Assembly: GCA_026770025.1 (NCBI GenBank)
Contig: JAMXDE010000073.1
Location: 62,001 to 126,000 of the forward strand
Direction: 5' to 3'
DNA: 64,000 nt
Source of the DNA: Craspedostauros australis
Lineage: Eukaryota > Bacillariophyta > Bacillariophyceae > Mastogloiales > Achnanthaceae
The first letter of the stretch is position 1, and each line of letters starts with the position of its first letter. Both the position numbers and the translations under genes were made by a program. The notes below the pieces were generated by a model. The model was not told where the DNA came from and ran no database searches. It saw only the letters and a program-made list of their open reading frames with translations. Positions 53,090 through 62,731 of the stretch are shown in pieces.

Positions 53090-54398
53090 GGCAATGTGCC
53101 GCCCAAGATGGTCCCGGACGATTCGTACCTGGGTAGTCCGTCCGCAATGGATGGATGGAGTGGGTCTCGCATCCGCAACGCCGCTACGGTGTCGAGCTTT
53201 GTACCAGGAGACCGCATCGAGCAGCACGAAAGGAAACGGAGCGGAAGTACACTTCCAATCCCGCTGCTTCTGCGGACCATCTTCTTGTGGCGTTGACGAA
53301 GTCGCCGGTGCCGCGGCGTGGCATGGCGTGGTGTGGCGACTGAACCAAGACGATGTGCATTCAGGATATTGCAGGGTTTACGTGGAAGGCCGCTCCTATG
53401 CCACACAATCAACGGTGGCGCGGAAGGCACGAGTACCATCAACGCGATGGTCTCTGCTGTCCACAGGTCGCGGCGAGTATTGATATCATGCGTTGACATG
53501 CCGATATAAGAGCGAGACTAAAGGAAAAGAATTCGGTGCACTTCAGCTTCGACTTCGACGTCACCTTGATGCGCTGACGCTGCGAGCATTGCCCGGAGCA
53601 ACAGAAGGTGACATCATCGACGGCTAACGCATGCAAATGGAGGCAAATGCGATGGTAAAGAAGACTACTCTACTATCCTCTACGAGACATGCGAGCGCCT
53701 ATGCCATTGCCTGCGCAATAGAGTAGAGTACAGTAGAGTAGATCTCTCCCTCACTCTCACCCGCTGATTCCCGTCGAGCTCTGTCCGCCCTTGTGAATAC
53801 GGCGGATGGAATAGGAAAGATTGATTTGGAGCTCTTTGCCTTCATTGAAACGTAGCGATGTAAGATGAATAAAGAAGTGGTTCTAATGATGGATTCTGGC
53901 CGAGGGTCTGTGTTTTTGCTTTGGACGACTTCCTTTTGTTGTTTGTTTTCTTTGTCAGTCTTTTGGATACGGTTTCCGACTCGTTCGACTGCACTGTTGC
54001 TTCCGTGGCTCCAACAAAAACCACCAAAGAAGATCCTTGTCTGTTTGGACATCTGTCGAAGCACAACGAATGCGAGAGATCATTGATCGTGACACAAAGG
54101 TGGTTCGAAATGGTCATTGAGTGTTTCCATTGGTCTGAACGGTCTTGTGGCCTTGAGCCTGCCTCCAACAACTCGACATCAGTCACAATCAACACCACAT
54201 CAATTTGAAGCAAACAACGTGAAAGGCTCCAGAGACAGAGAGACAGAGAGACAGAAGGAGAGAGAGAGAGCTGTCATCACCACCACCATGTGCACCATGA
54301 CCCTTGCTTGCTTGCTTGCGTCATCGTGGCATCTGCAATACCGTTGACCCTCATCCACCTGCCATCGCAAGCACCAACTTGAGGTGTGAACCAATGCC
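53090..54398. other. Non-coding part of S3
   Basis: Counterpart of 18734-20072; keeps the segment deleted from S2. Shadow frames only. Confidence 0.5.
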
Positions 54399-55061
54399 TT
54401 GAACAAAGATGAAGCCACCAATGAAGCCACCGATGTGACTGCCTCTGTTGGTTGCGACCCATCTCATTTGGACTTGGCTGGTTGCCATCCCACTGCATTG
54501 CAAGCATCACCATCTGCGCGGGCAACAAGAGCCCTCAACACCAAATCAACATCACATTGCGTGTTGGGATGGGTTGACACGTTCAGCAATCAACAAGCAG
54601 AGCGATACCATGCTGCCTCCACTGTTCTTGCCGCACAGATCACCAACATATCATACCATGCGCATTCTATCCTGAGGCATGAGCACCGCCGTCTTGGCTC
54701 ACGACTTGCAGAGCATCGATGCTCAACCGAGGTGATTGACAGGAACATCCGCCTCACAAATGAAGTTGGGAACACCACAAAGGAGGACATGTGGGTATAC
54801 GGTGCGCATGGGCCATGGATCGCTGACCATGTGCTTCTTCTACCATACGGAAACTCTGTGTCAACCATGATCCGCAATACTGCACTCACACTCTGCATGG
54901 GGTTGCTGGTTGGTTCGTTGGTTCGTTGGTTCGTTGGTTCGTTTGTTGGTTTCTTCTTTTGCTCGTCAAGCTCTCTGGATGCTTGGACTGGGCTGGCTCG
55001 TCGGTTCTTGTCTTTCCGCCACACTGGCACTGGTCTCTTCGAAGATTGGAATGGATGGTGA
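54399..55061 (+). CDS. Uncertain shared ORF, S3 copy
   Basis: 220 codons. Same frame as 20073-20690, starting slightly upstream. An octanucleotide expansion in the hydrophobic segment adds about a dozen residues in frame (GSLVRWFVGSF). No family recognised; may be non-coding. Confidence 0.25.
   Translation: MNKDEATNEATDVTASVGCDPSHLDLAGCHPTALQASPSARATRALNTKSTSHCVLGWVDTFSNQQAERYHAASTVLAAQITNISYHAHSILRHEHRRLGSRLAEHRCSTEVIDRNIRLTNEVGNTTKEDMWVYGAHGPWIADHVLLLPYGNSVSTMIRNTALTLCMGLLVGSLVRWFVGSFVGFFFCSSSSLDAWTGLARRFLSFRHTGTGLFEDWNGW
54910..54941 (+). repeat. TTGGTTCG octanucleotide repeat, four copies
   Basis: Present only in S3; S1 and S2 have a single short version (TTGCTCGTTGG). It lies inside the uncertain ORF. 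Confidence 0.85.
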
Positions 55062-55641
55062 CCCTGACAATTGTTGCTCCAACAGTGAATGATCACTCCT
55101 GCTGGGAATTGGCAAGGGTCTCGACTGCAGTTTGGGCAAAATGGCGGAAGTACAACTCATGGATAGATGAAAACGATACGGCGATACCGGACGGTCGATG
55201 CAACTGCACAGCAACTATGCTCCTCGTGGCTTCTCATCATGTCTCTCTTCCTTGTTCGCCATGTACTCTTCGTGGATGGTCTCTTCCACAAACTTGGATC
55301 AGCTGGCATTGGCACTGTCGCTTTGGATCTGCTTGGCAGTGTGACTTGGATTAGAATGCTCTATGTGCGAATCCGGCGGCACGGTGACGACTGCACAGCT
55401 TGTGAAAATGGTGCTGCCATGTGTCCATTGTCTGCGCAACGAACCAACAACGATGCTCATGGCAGAGTGCGGATGGAACCACAGACGTCCAATCTGCTTG
55501 GGAATGGCATCGGCAGCATCCCTGTGTGCGTTTGTACTGTCGAGAGCGGACCGGACAAGTCATAGACAAGGAGGAGGCAGCATGGGAGCAGTATCCAGGC
55601 CTTCGATCTCTTCAAACATCTGGTCACTTCATCACAGCATT

Positions 55642-56373
55642 CTATTGGACACGCAGATATAGTACTGTGCCCTCATCCTCATCTACAACCTTGTACAGGT
55701 CCATCATGAACATACAACTGTACTCGTCATCAATACCATCACTCTTGGCTCTCCCACTGCAAAACACCTGGATCCCCGTCATCAATTGGGGTTGTAGAAT
55801 CAGTTTGCTTAAATCTAGATGAGTGAACATATCTTTCTCACTTTCAGCTGCCATTCTCATTGCTGTATCGTTCGACACCACGCAGTTGTGTTGATCAGCG
55901 AATATCAACATATCTATCATGGTGTCCTCTGTGAGATGCTTGTGGGCCAACTCTGCTTCAAGAACAAGCTTGAGTAGCCAGAAGCCGAATTCGTTGGCCA
56001 CAAGGATCAGCTGTTGCCGATCGTCCTGCCCAGTGAGGATGGGAGTTGGCTGGTGAGAGGCATCTGCATCGTGGTGAGCGTTGGCGTGAGCGCCAACATG
56101 AGTGCCAGTGTGAGCAGCAGCGTTGTCACGAGCACTGTCATTGAAGGATATCTTGGCTGTGTAGATGCATTGGAGGACGTATCGGATGTGTTTTGGTTGA
56201 AGATTGGGAAGAGGGATGGTTGTTTGCATGGGTTCAGTTCCACCGTGAGCGTCATCATTCGCGCGGTGAAGTTGGGTTCCTTTCTCGATCAGTGTCTCAA
56301 TGGATGGGAGTGTGATGATGAGGGCTTGGGCGTTTGCCTTGGTTAGTTGCTGTTGGTCGCCCTGTCCACACAA
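55642..56373 (-). CDS. BTB/POZ part of the S3 ankyrin/BTB gene
   Basis: 243 codons, the longest BTB frame of the three copies. The first part (CGQGDQQQLTKANAQALIIT, then IPLPNLQPKHIRYVLQCIY) fits a divergent BTB/POZ fold with an inserted Ala/His-rich loop. The second (ILVANEFGFWLLKLVLEAEL, FADQHNC) fits the helices at the end of BTB domains. It overlaps the ankyrin frame (56343-57098) by 31 nt in another frame. The two are probably one gene joined by a short intron, frameshifting, or broken by a one-base indel. In S1 the two parts share a frame because of one extra base. Confidence 0.6.
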   Translation of the reverse strand: MCGQGDQQQLTKANAQALIITLPSIETLIEKGTQLHRANDDAHGGTEPMQTTIPLPNLQPKHIRYVLQCIYTAKISFNDSARDNAAAHTGTHVGAHANAHHDADASHQPTPILTGQDDRQQLILVANEFGFWLLKLVLEAELAHKHLTEDTMIDMLIFADQHNCVVSNDTAMRMAAESEKDMFTHLDLSKLILQPQLMTGIQVFCSGRAKSDGIDDEYSCMFMMDLYKVVDEDEGTVLYLRVQ

Positions 56374-57098
56374 GAAGATGGTGTCTGTCCTGTTCCCAGT
56401 TTGGAAGGATATGGCCGATCTTCTCCAATGTTGATGTTGGTCCTCTTGTTGCTGCTGTGTTTGTGTTCATTCTCTTGCCTCTTTCGCTTCAACTGCTGTC
56501 CCAACTGTTCTTGTGGTTGTTCATTTGCTTGTTCGTTTTGTTGTAAGCGTTGCTGCAGTTGTTGCAATTGTGGGTGAGCTGAAGGCGAAAGTCCTCTGAT
56601 GAGGGACTCCATACACTCCAGGTGGCCATCAATGCATACGTAATGAAGGGGAGTTTCACCTTGGTTGTTTTGGCAGTTGATGTTTGTCTCACATGATTTG
56701 ATGAGGGACTCCATACACTCCAGGTGGCTGGAGCGGCATGCCTTATGAAGGGGAGTGTAACCATCGTTGTTTTGGCAGTTGATGTTCGCCCCACATGATT
56801 CGATGAGGTACTCGATACACTCCAGGTGGCTGGAGCAGCATGCGCAATGAAGGGGAGTGTAACCATAGTTGGTTTTGCAGTTGATGTTCGCCTTGCATGA
56901 TTTGATGAGGTACTTCACACACTCCAGGTGGCCGTTGCGGCATACCAAATGAAGGGGAGTGTAACCACCCCAGTTTGTAACCTTGTTGACATCAACTCCT
57001 TCATTCTGCGTCTTGTTCTGCTTCTTCCATTCCTTCAACACCGACAAGTCACCTGCCGCGGCAGCAACAATGAGTTGTTTGTTCGTAACATTCGGCAT
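56343..57098 (-). CDS. Ankyrin-repeat part of the S3 ankyrin/BTB gene (4 clear repeats)
   Basis: 251 residues from the Met at 57098 (PNVTNKQLIV follows); the frame is open up to 57467 but the added part is Arg/Ser-rich and doubtful. It has a degenerate first unit, then four 34-residue ankyrin repeats, each with TPLH and HLEC. The linker is Gln/Asn-rich (QQLQQRLQQNEQANEQPQEQ). Ankyrin plus BTB proteins usually act as adaptors recruiting partners to ubiquitin ligases; this role is inference. Confidence 0.7.
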   Translation of the reverse strand: MPNVTNKQLIVAAAAGDLSVLKEWKKQNKTQNEGVDVNKVTNWGGYTPLHLVCRNGHLECVKYLIKSCKANINCKTNYGYTPLHCACCSSHLECIEYLIESCGANINCQNNDGYTPLHKACRSSHLECMESLIKSCETNINCQNNQGETPLHYVCIDGHLECMESLIRGLSPSAHPQLQQLQQRLQQNEQANEQPQEQLGQQLKRKRQENEHKHSSNKRTNINIGEDRPYPSKLGTGQTPSSCVDRATNSN

Positions 57099-57602
57099 TT
57101 TGGGAGGATGTTCGATGGTTGGTGGACGATTGACGTTGGACGTTGAACGATTGGCGTTGGATTGACTGTTGAGGAAGTGTGCTGTTCGAGCTACCCATGA
57201 CATGTGTGTTGTTGATGTGTTGGAGTATGGGGTTGAGCAGTGTGTGCGGTTGCCTCGTTTCAATGTTCTCCTCGTTTCAATGTTCTCCTCGTTTCTCTGT
57301 TTGTCCACTTCTTGATCGCACCCTGGTTTGGGAGAGGGCACCAGCGCTGTCCGGAGAGTGCGGATCCTTCCTTTTGCTGACTGCGAACTGGCGCACACAA
57401 CAACGAGAAGAAGGAACAGAACACAACACACCCCACAAGATCGCTGTTGCGAACGCGAGAACACCACAAATGGGAATCGTCGATTATCGCTTCACCACTT
57501 TTGCACGTGCAGAGATGTTCCCAATTTCACGAATTCTGTGTGTCAATGAAGTACTTTATTAGCTTCTTTCATGAGAAGAACATGTCAGAAAGGCGTTCAA
57601 AT
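57099..57602. other. 5' flank of the S3 ankyrin/BTB gene
   Basis: Counterpart of 22613-23133 in S1. The 7-bp repeat is reduced to about two units. No other gene. Confidence 0.45.
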
Positions 57603-58206
57603 AGAGAGTTATCGCATTCAGCTCCCTCAGCCGATGTCAATTGTCACAGTTCGCATTGACTCTCGAGTAGAGAAATTGCACAGGACTGATTCGTGACATA
57701 ATGCTGCATGGATTAACTCGAGCGCATTTGAGCCTATCCTATGGCCAATGTATCAAGCTTAGACAAGTTCGATGCATTTTCGGTTCGGCAACATCCTATT
57801 TTGGTCATGCCTGTTCTGAGATTGTAGATAATGGCCAGAGAATAGAAAGATATAAAATTTTGTTGTGATGGGAGTGTCGTTGTTGTTCTCTTGGATGTTG
57901 TTGTTCGAAATTGAATGCATACGGCGTAGCATCGGTACGAACATAGATATCAATCAACGACAAGAACGACCAAAACTGTACATATGAAGCATCATGATTG
58001 GCTGTTTCTTGTTTACGCGTGGAAGTGATATTTTTTGCCGGGACTGTACGAGCTGAGAACATTTCAGTTCAGAGCGTCGGAACTGAATTCTCATCAGTTC
58101 GCCAAGGGGGAAGTTCGCATCCAGCCCCTCGAAAAGTGTCTCTATCAGGTTATGACTCCCTTGTGGGACTGGTCGTGACTGGGTGAGCTGAGTGCGATAA
58201 CTCTCT
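57603..58206. mobile_element. MITE-like element with terminal inverted repeats (604 bp)
   Basis: Present only in S3; S1 and S2 read straight across (TTCAAATGAGATCTC). Ends: AGAGAGTTATCGCATTCAGC on the left and the matching inverse on the right, 22 bp with one mismatch and 14 bp perfect. Flanks are AAT and AAC, suggesting a 3-bp target duplication with one later change. No transposase frame fits inside, so it is non-autonomous. Confidence 0.85.
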
Positions 58207-58209
58207 AAC

Positions 58210-58489
58210 GAGATCTCTGATCGTCAACTCGAAACAACCACGAAAGTGATGATGACGCCAACAGCGATGATGTGATGGGGAGAACACCAAGATGATCACA
58301 ATCTCAATTGCAACCATCGCACGTCACGATGTACGCGTATCCCCCAAGGAGTCCAATCGGCAACATGGTTGCCTGAGAACCGCACATGGGATATGCGCGA
58401 TGTGTTGTACTACTACGAGTACGCATGAAGGCGGTGGATTGAACAATCGTGTTCCCAACAGGTTTGACCAGCGAGTCATTGGTGCTCCT
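58210..58489. other. Remainder of S3 up to E4
   Basis: No gene; shadow frames only. Ends at TCATTGGTGCTCCT against the E4 LTR. Confidence 0.5.
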
Positions 58490-58654
58490 TGTCAAAGTGC
58501 ACAAGTAACTACTGTAGACGTATTGGCCTGTTGTTGCGTGCCCTGGTTGGAGCTCTTGTTCTTTTATTGTGAGTTGTCCGAAGACAAACCCCCGACCAGT
58601 ATTTGTGACTAATATGATTAGTAAAGAGGTAAGAAGGTACAGAGAAAGTTGTCA
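58490..58654 (-). repeat. E4 3' LTR
   Basis: 165 bp, with private changes GGCCTGTTG and GGTTGGAG relative to E1 and E3. Confidence 0.9.
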
Positions 58655-61600
58655 CGCCCCTTGATCTCGAGGTAGACCCGGATAGAAGAGAGTGGTGACA
58701 AGAAGTGTTAGTTGCGGCCTCACCAATGCCTTGGTGAGCATATCAGCGAAGTTGTGGACCGATGGGACGTGTACTGGAACCAGTATCCCGGCGCCGACGG
58801 CCTCATGGACTCGATGGAATGAGATGGCCACATGCTTCTTTTGCAGCAGGCTGTCTGCGATGGTCGTGTTTGAGATTACCGCATTGTTGTCACAGAATGT
58901 GACCGTGGGTGATTTGATGCGTACTCCCAGCAATCCGAGCACGTATCGTAGTGCAATGATTTCCTCCGTCACTGATCGCATAGCATTGAATTCCGCGCCG
59001 TACGTTGACGTGGTAACCGATGTTTGCCTCTTGCTCGTGAAGTACACAGGGGTCCTGCCAAGGAATAGTATGATCCCAGTGTTGGATCGCCATGTGACGA
59101 GATTGTGTGCGTGGTCCGCATCGACGAATGCATACATAGGCAGTTCCGGGTAAATCGGCTTGGGCGATCGGTCGTCGATGTCCTCCGCTGCCTCAGGGTA
59201 CTCTTCTTTCATTTGCACCACCAATTCTGGGTTGGAAGGCGTCGAGTTGAAGTTGTCGAGTATCATGGGCCTGGGGTCGACTTGCGTTCTGAGTGTGGAC
59301 TTTCCTTTGAGGTAGCCCCAGATCTTGAGTGCTCGCACAAGATGTCCTTTTCGTGGTGATGCAGTGAAGCGAGAAAGTGAAGAAGTTGCAAAGGCGACGT
59401 CAAAACGTCCAAGTTGAACGACCCAGTTCAGCATGCCGATATGCTGCTGGAACTGCTGGTGTTCATCAGGTGTTAGTAGTTCGGTATCGTCCGTCTCCGG
59501 ATGATCCTTGTTGCGCATCGGTACTTGCTGTTCGTGCAGCTTGCCATGTTGTCGCTCGACTTTGTCCAGCGCGTTGGCGATGTACTTGTTGCATCCGACG
59601 CTCCATTTGCCCTTGGCATTCTTGGAGTAGTCGTTGCCCAGATAGTATTTGGGTGGTCCAATGTCTTTGATCGTGTAGACTTGTTGGATGGACTTCATGT
59701 ATTGATCGGGATCCTTGGCCACGATCTTGAAGTCGTCGACATGCGTGCAGATGTAATCGTAGCCAGTGTCGTCTCTGAGCTTGATCCATACATCTTGGTC
59801 GTGACGTGATGGGGAGAACCCCATGGATGAGAGTGTGTTCGCGAAGTGAGCGTGGAATCGTTGTGCACTCGATCTGAGTCCATACAGCGCCTTCTTGAGT
59901 ACGATTGTTTGGCCCTCACGGTGGTCGAATTCCTTTCCGGCTCTCGCGTAGATTCTCTCGTTGGTGTATGCGTTGACGAATGCATTGCCCACATCGCCGC
60001 ATAACTGCTTCAGCTTGTTGGCGTCCGCGATGACGTCGAGTATCCAAACACTGGTGGACTTCACTGTGGACGAGTATACTCTGATGTTGTCAGCGAGTTC
60101 GATGAGATGACCTCCGGCGACCAGACGCCCCTTGCGTCGCAGATCTTGTTTGACTGCGAAGATTAGCCGTAGCTTTGTGCTCTGGTAGTCCGAGGAAGGT
60201 TGATGAGTGGATGGGTGAAATTCGAAGCAGTCGAGCTCGATGAGAGCATCGATCTCCTTCTTGGCTGCGTCGTGCCAAAGTGTATCTCCATTCGCTTCGT
60301 CGAGTTGGAGTGCGTGCTTCATGTTGCATGGCACTTCCACTCCGTACTGGAACATGGTGGCAAAGAAGTCCTTCTTTGGTTTCTTCTTCCCTGGCCGTAT
60401 GCGTCTCAGTATGGATATGTTGTCGTCGTCGTCAATTGTGAATTGGTGCGTGCGCTCGATGCGTTGCATGCGTCGTCGGATCGCTCGCACGGCGTGCTTT
60501 GCCCATTTCAGCATTGTTGTCGATTGCCGATTGTGTCGGTCATGCCGTTTCGGTTCGTTCGCGATGATGTATCTCGCTACGATCTCAGGATGGTCTGCCC
60601 TCAGGATGTCGTATCTGAACCATTGCGTCTCGTCGTTGTCCCATTTCACGTTGAGATGAAGATGTCCGTCTCTGAATGAATGGCCTGCGACAGATGTGAT
60701 GGCTGGATCGTTCATTTCGTCTTTTGTGATCTGATTCTGGAACATTTCGTCATGCTCGCGCTCAGCCAGAGTGTCGATACGCCCCTGAATCCGCTGCTTG
60801 GGTGGATCTGGGATCCTCACCGGCTCGTAGTCATCGGATTCGTCCGAGATGTTGCCAGTGGAGCGATCATCGTCCCCGTCGTCGTCGGATATTGCGCCCG
60901 TGGGCCCGCTGTCGCGGTCGTCGTTGTCGTCGGCGACGACATTTGGCTGACCGAACCATTGGTCTTCATTGGGAGTGCTGTTTTCATTTACCGCGACGCC
61001 CCTGACCTCCGGTGGTCCTGTTTCAGGAATGCGAGCTGCCGCCCCTGACCGCACGGCAATTGCGTCGATGGCCTCTCGGACCTGTCGAGCAAGCTGCGCC
61101 AGCATAGTCTTGGTTCGTGCCCGCTGTCCCGATTCGCCATTGGTTTGATAGTGTATCAGATCGAGGCGTGCGATTCGTTGCACTTCCTCGTCAGTAATGC
61201 GCGGTGCACTTGCGTCGTCCGCGATTCGTGGTTTTACGATGTTGCGCACCAGGGCCGTGCCCTTGGTTACGTCTTTGCCTTTTGGCGACCAAATGTAATA
61301 GGTGAAAGGGTCCCCATGGTCCCATGCAATCCCCAAGAAATGCCCAGGCTTGAATGGATGGTGTGGGAACTTCGTCATCGGCTCGAAATACCAGATTGGC
61401 TGGAAGAACGTGAATCGGAACATGGAGATGTCCGGTGTGTTGCCTCGCAACATCTCGATTGGGGTGTGCCATTGAATGCTTTCTTTGGCCGTGTAGTTCC
61501 ATACGTCGATAGCGTGCTGCACTGCGTGACACCAAAATGTGAGTGGTGCAGTCGTGGCCCAGAGCATCTGATACGCGTGTCGCTTGATGTTCCCGATGGC

Positions 61601-61783
61601 TCGCTCTGCGCGGTTCTGGTTCTGGTTCATTGGAGCGGTGAAGGAGTGCTTGATCATGTACCTTGTGGTTACAGCCTTCCATGCCTTACCGGCTTGGACT
61701 TGCGAGTTGTCCGAGATGAGTAGATCCGGTGCCCCGACCTGCACAATGAATTCCGTCAGCGCCCCTGGCGCCATCGCCTCCCT
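58652..61783 (-). pseudogene. pol: E4 integrase C half, reverse transcriptase and RNase H
   Basis: One uninterrupted frame, 1,040 residues from the Met at 61774. Integrase SDNSQ and NRAER, an acidic linker, RT with HVDD, RNase H with FVDADH, and the stop formed by the LTR edge. This is the best-kept Pol of the family in the window. It is still cut off from Gag and protease by the integrase TGA at 61784-61786. Confidence 0.8.
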
Positions 61784-62731
61784 TCAGAGCGGCTTGGCCC
61801 AGATGAACTTGGATTCGCTGTGTGTGAAGAGTTGGATGCATCGGTATTGTCGGATGGATGGGACCGTGGAGAAAAATGGACCTGTGTCCACCCTTCCCTT
61901 GATTCGGTGTGGTTGCAACGCACCTGCTTGCTGTGCTCGATACTGCCTTGGGATGAGTCTTGACTCGGCCTCGATGGGTGTGTCGGCCAGCTGGGTGGAT
62001 GCTTCCTTGGTCTTCGCCACCACTTGTGGTGGGAGATGTTGGAATACTTTGTCGAAGTCGACATGTGTGTGGGATCGCCTGAGGCGTCGGTGCCTGTCGC
62101 AAATCGTGATGTGCGCGGCTTGGGTGAGCTCGTGAGCTGTTGGTCTGCGGATTGGGATGCGTAGGGTATTGCCGTCATGGTTCGCCAGTGGGATGCTGAT
62201 GTCGCCAGACGATATCCGTTGCTGCCCGTCATGTTGTCGAAGTCTGTCGTATACGCGTACTCCGGAGGCTCGCATGTGGTGCGTGTTGAATAGCGACTCC
62301 ATCTGCCGTGGATGCTTGTCGAGAGCCACGAAGAACGCCTTGATGAGAATCACTCCGCCTTGCGGCGAATCGTATGCTGCCACTGCGTCAACCATTGCAA
62401 ACGCTTCGACCGGTGAATCCACGGTCGCGCCGCGAGCGTGGAACTTCTGCGGATGCTGTCGGGTCACTTCCCATCCAGACTCGTGTACAATGTTGCCGTC
62501 CGCCCCTGAGTCTAGAATGATATAGCCGTGGCTACTATTCGTTACTCTTGCCCGTCGAATCGTGTGCTCTGTATGTGGGTGGGTTGTGCTGTGACGCGAC
62601 ACTTGTAGCGTATCCGGGGCCCTGGCCGCCGGCTTACTCTCCGCAGTATCACTCTCCAGTTTGGTATTCTCCCGATCCTTGATACGAATGCTGACTCCCA
62701 ATTGACGGCGTGTGACGGCCGCCGGTGGTTG
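61784..62731 (-). pseudogene. pol: E4 protease and N-terminal half of integrase
   Basis: Open between the Gag TAA and the integrase TGA, internal Met at 62701. LDSGADG and the first integrase Asp as in E1. Confidence 0.7.

Larger units (their letters stand above)
52204..58489 (+). repeat. Segmental repeat S, copy 3 (with a MITE)
   Basis: 6,286 bp, including a 604-bp MITE at 57603-58206. Begins directly after the E3 LTR and ends against the E4 LTR. It has four clear ankyrin repeats and the best-kept BTB frame of the three copies. Confidence 0.95.

Noticed and set aside
53032..53499. 155-codon minus-strand frame present in all S copies
   Set aside because: It is antisense to the 3' end of the membrane protein gene and its conservation follows from the duplication itself.
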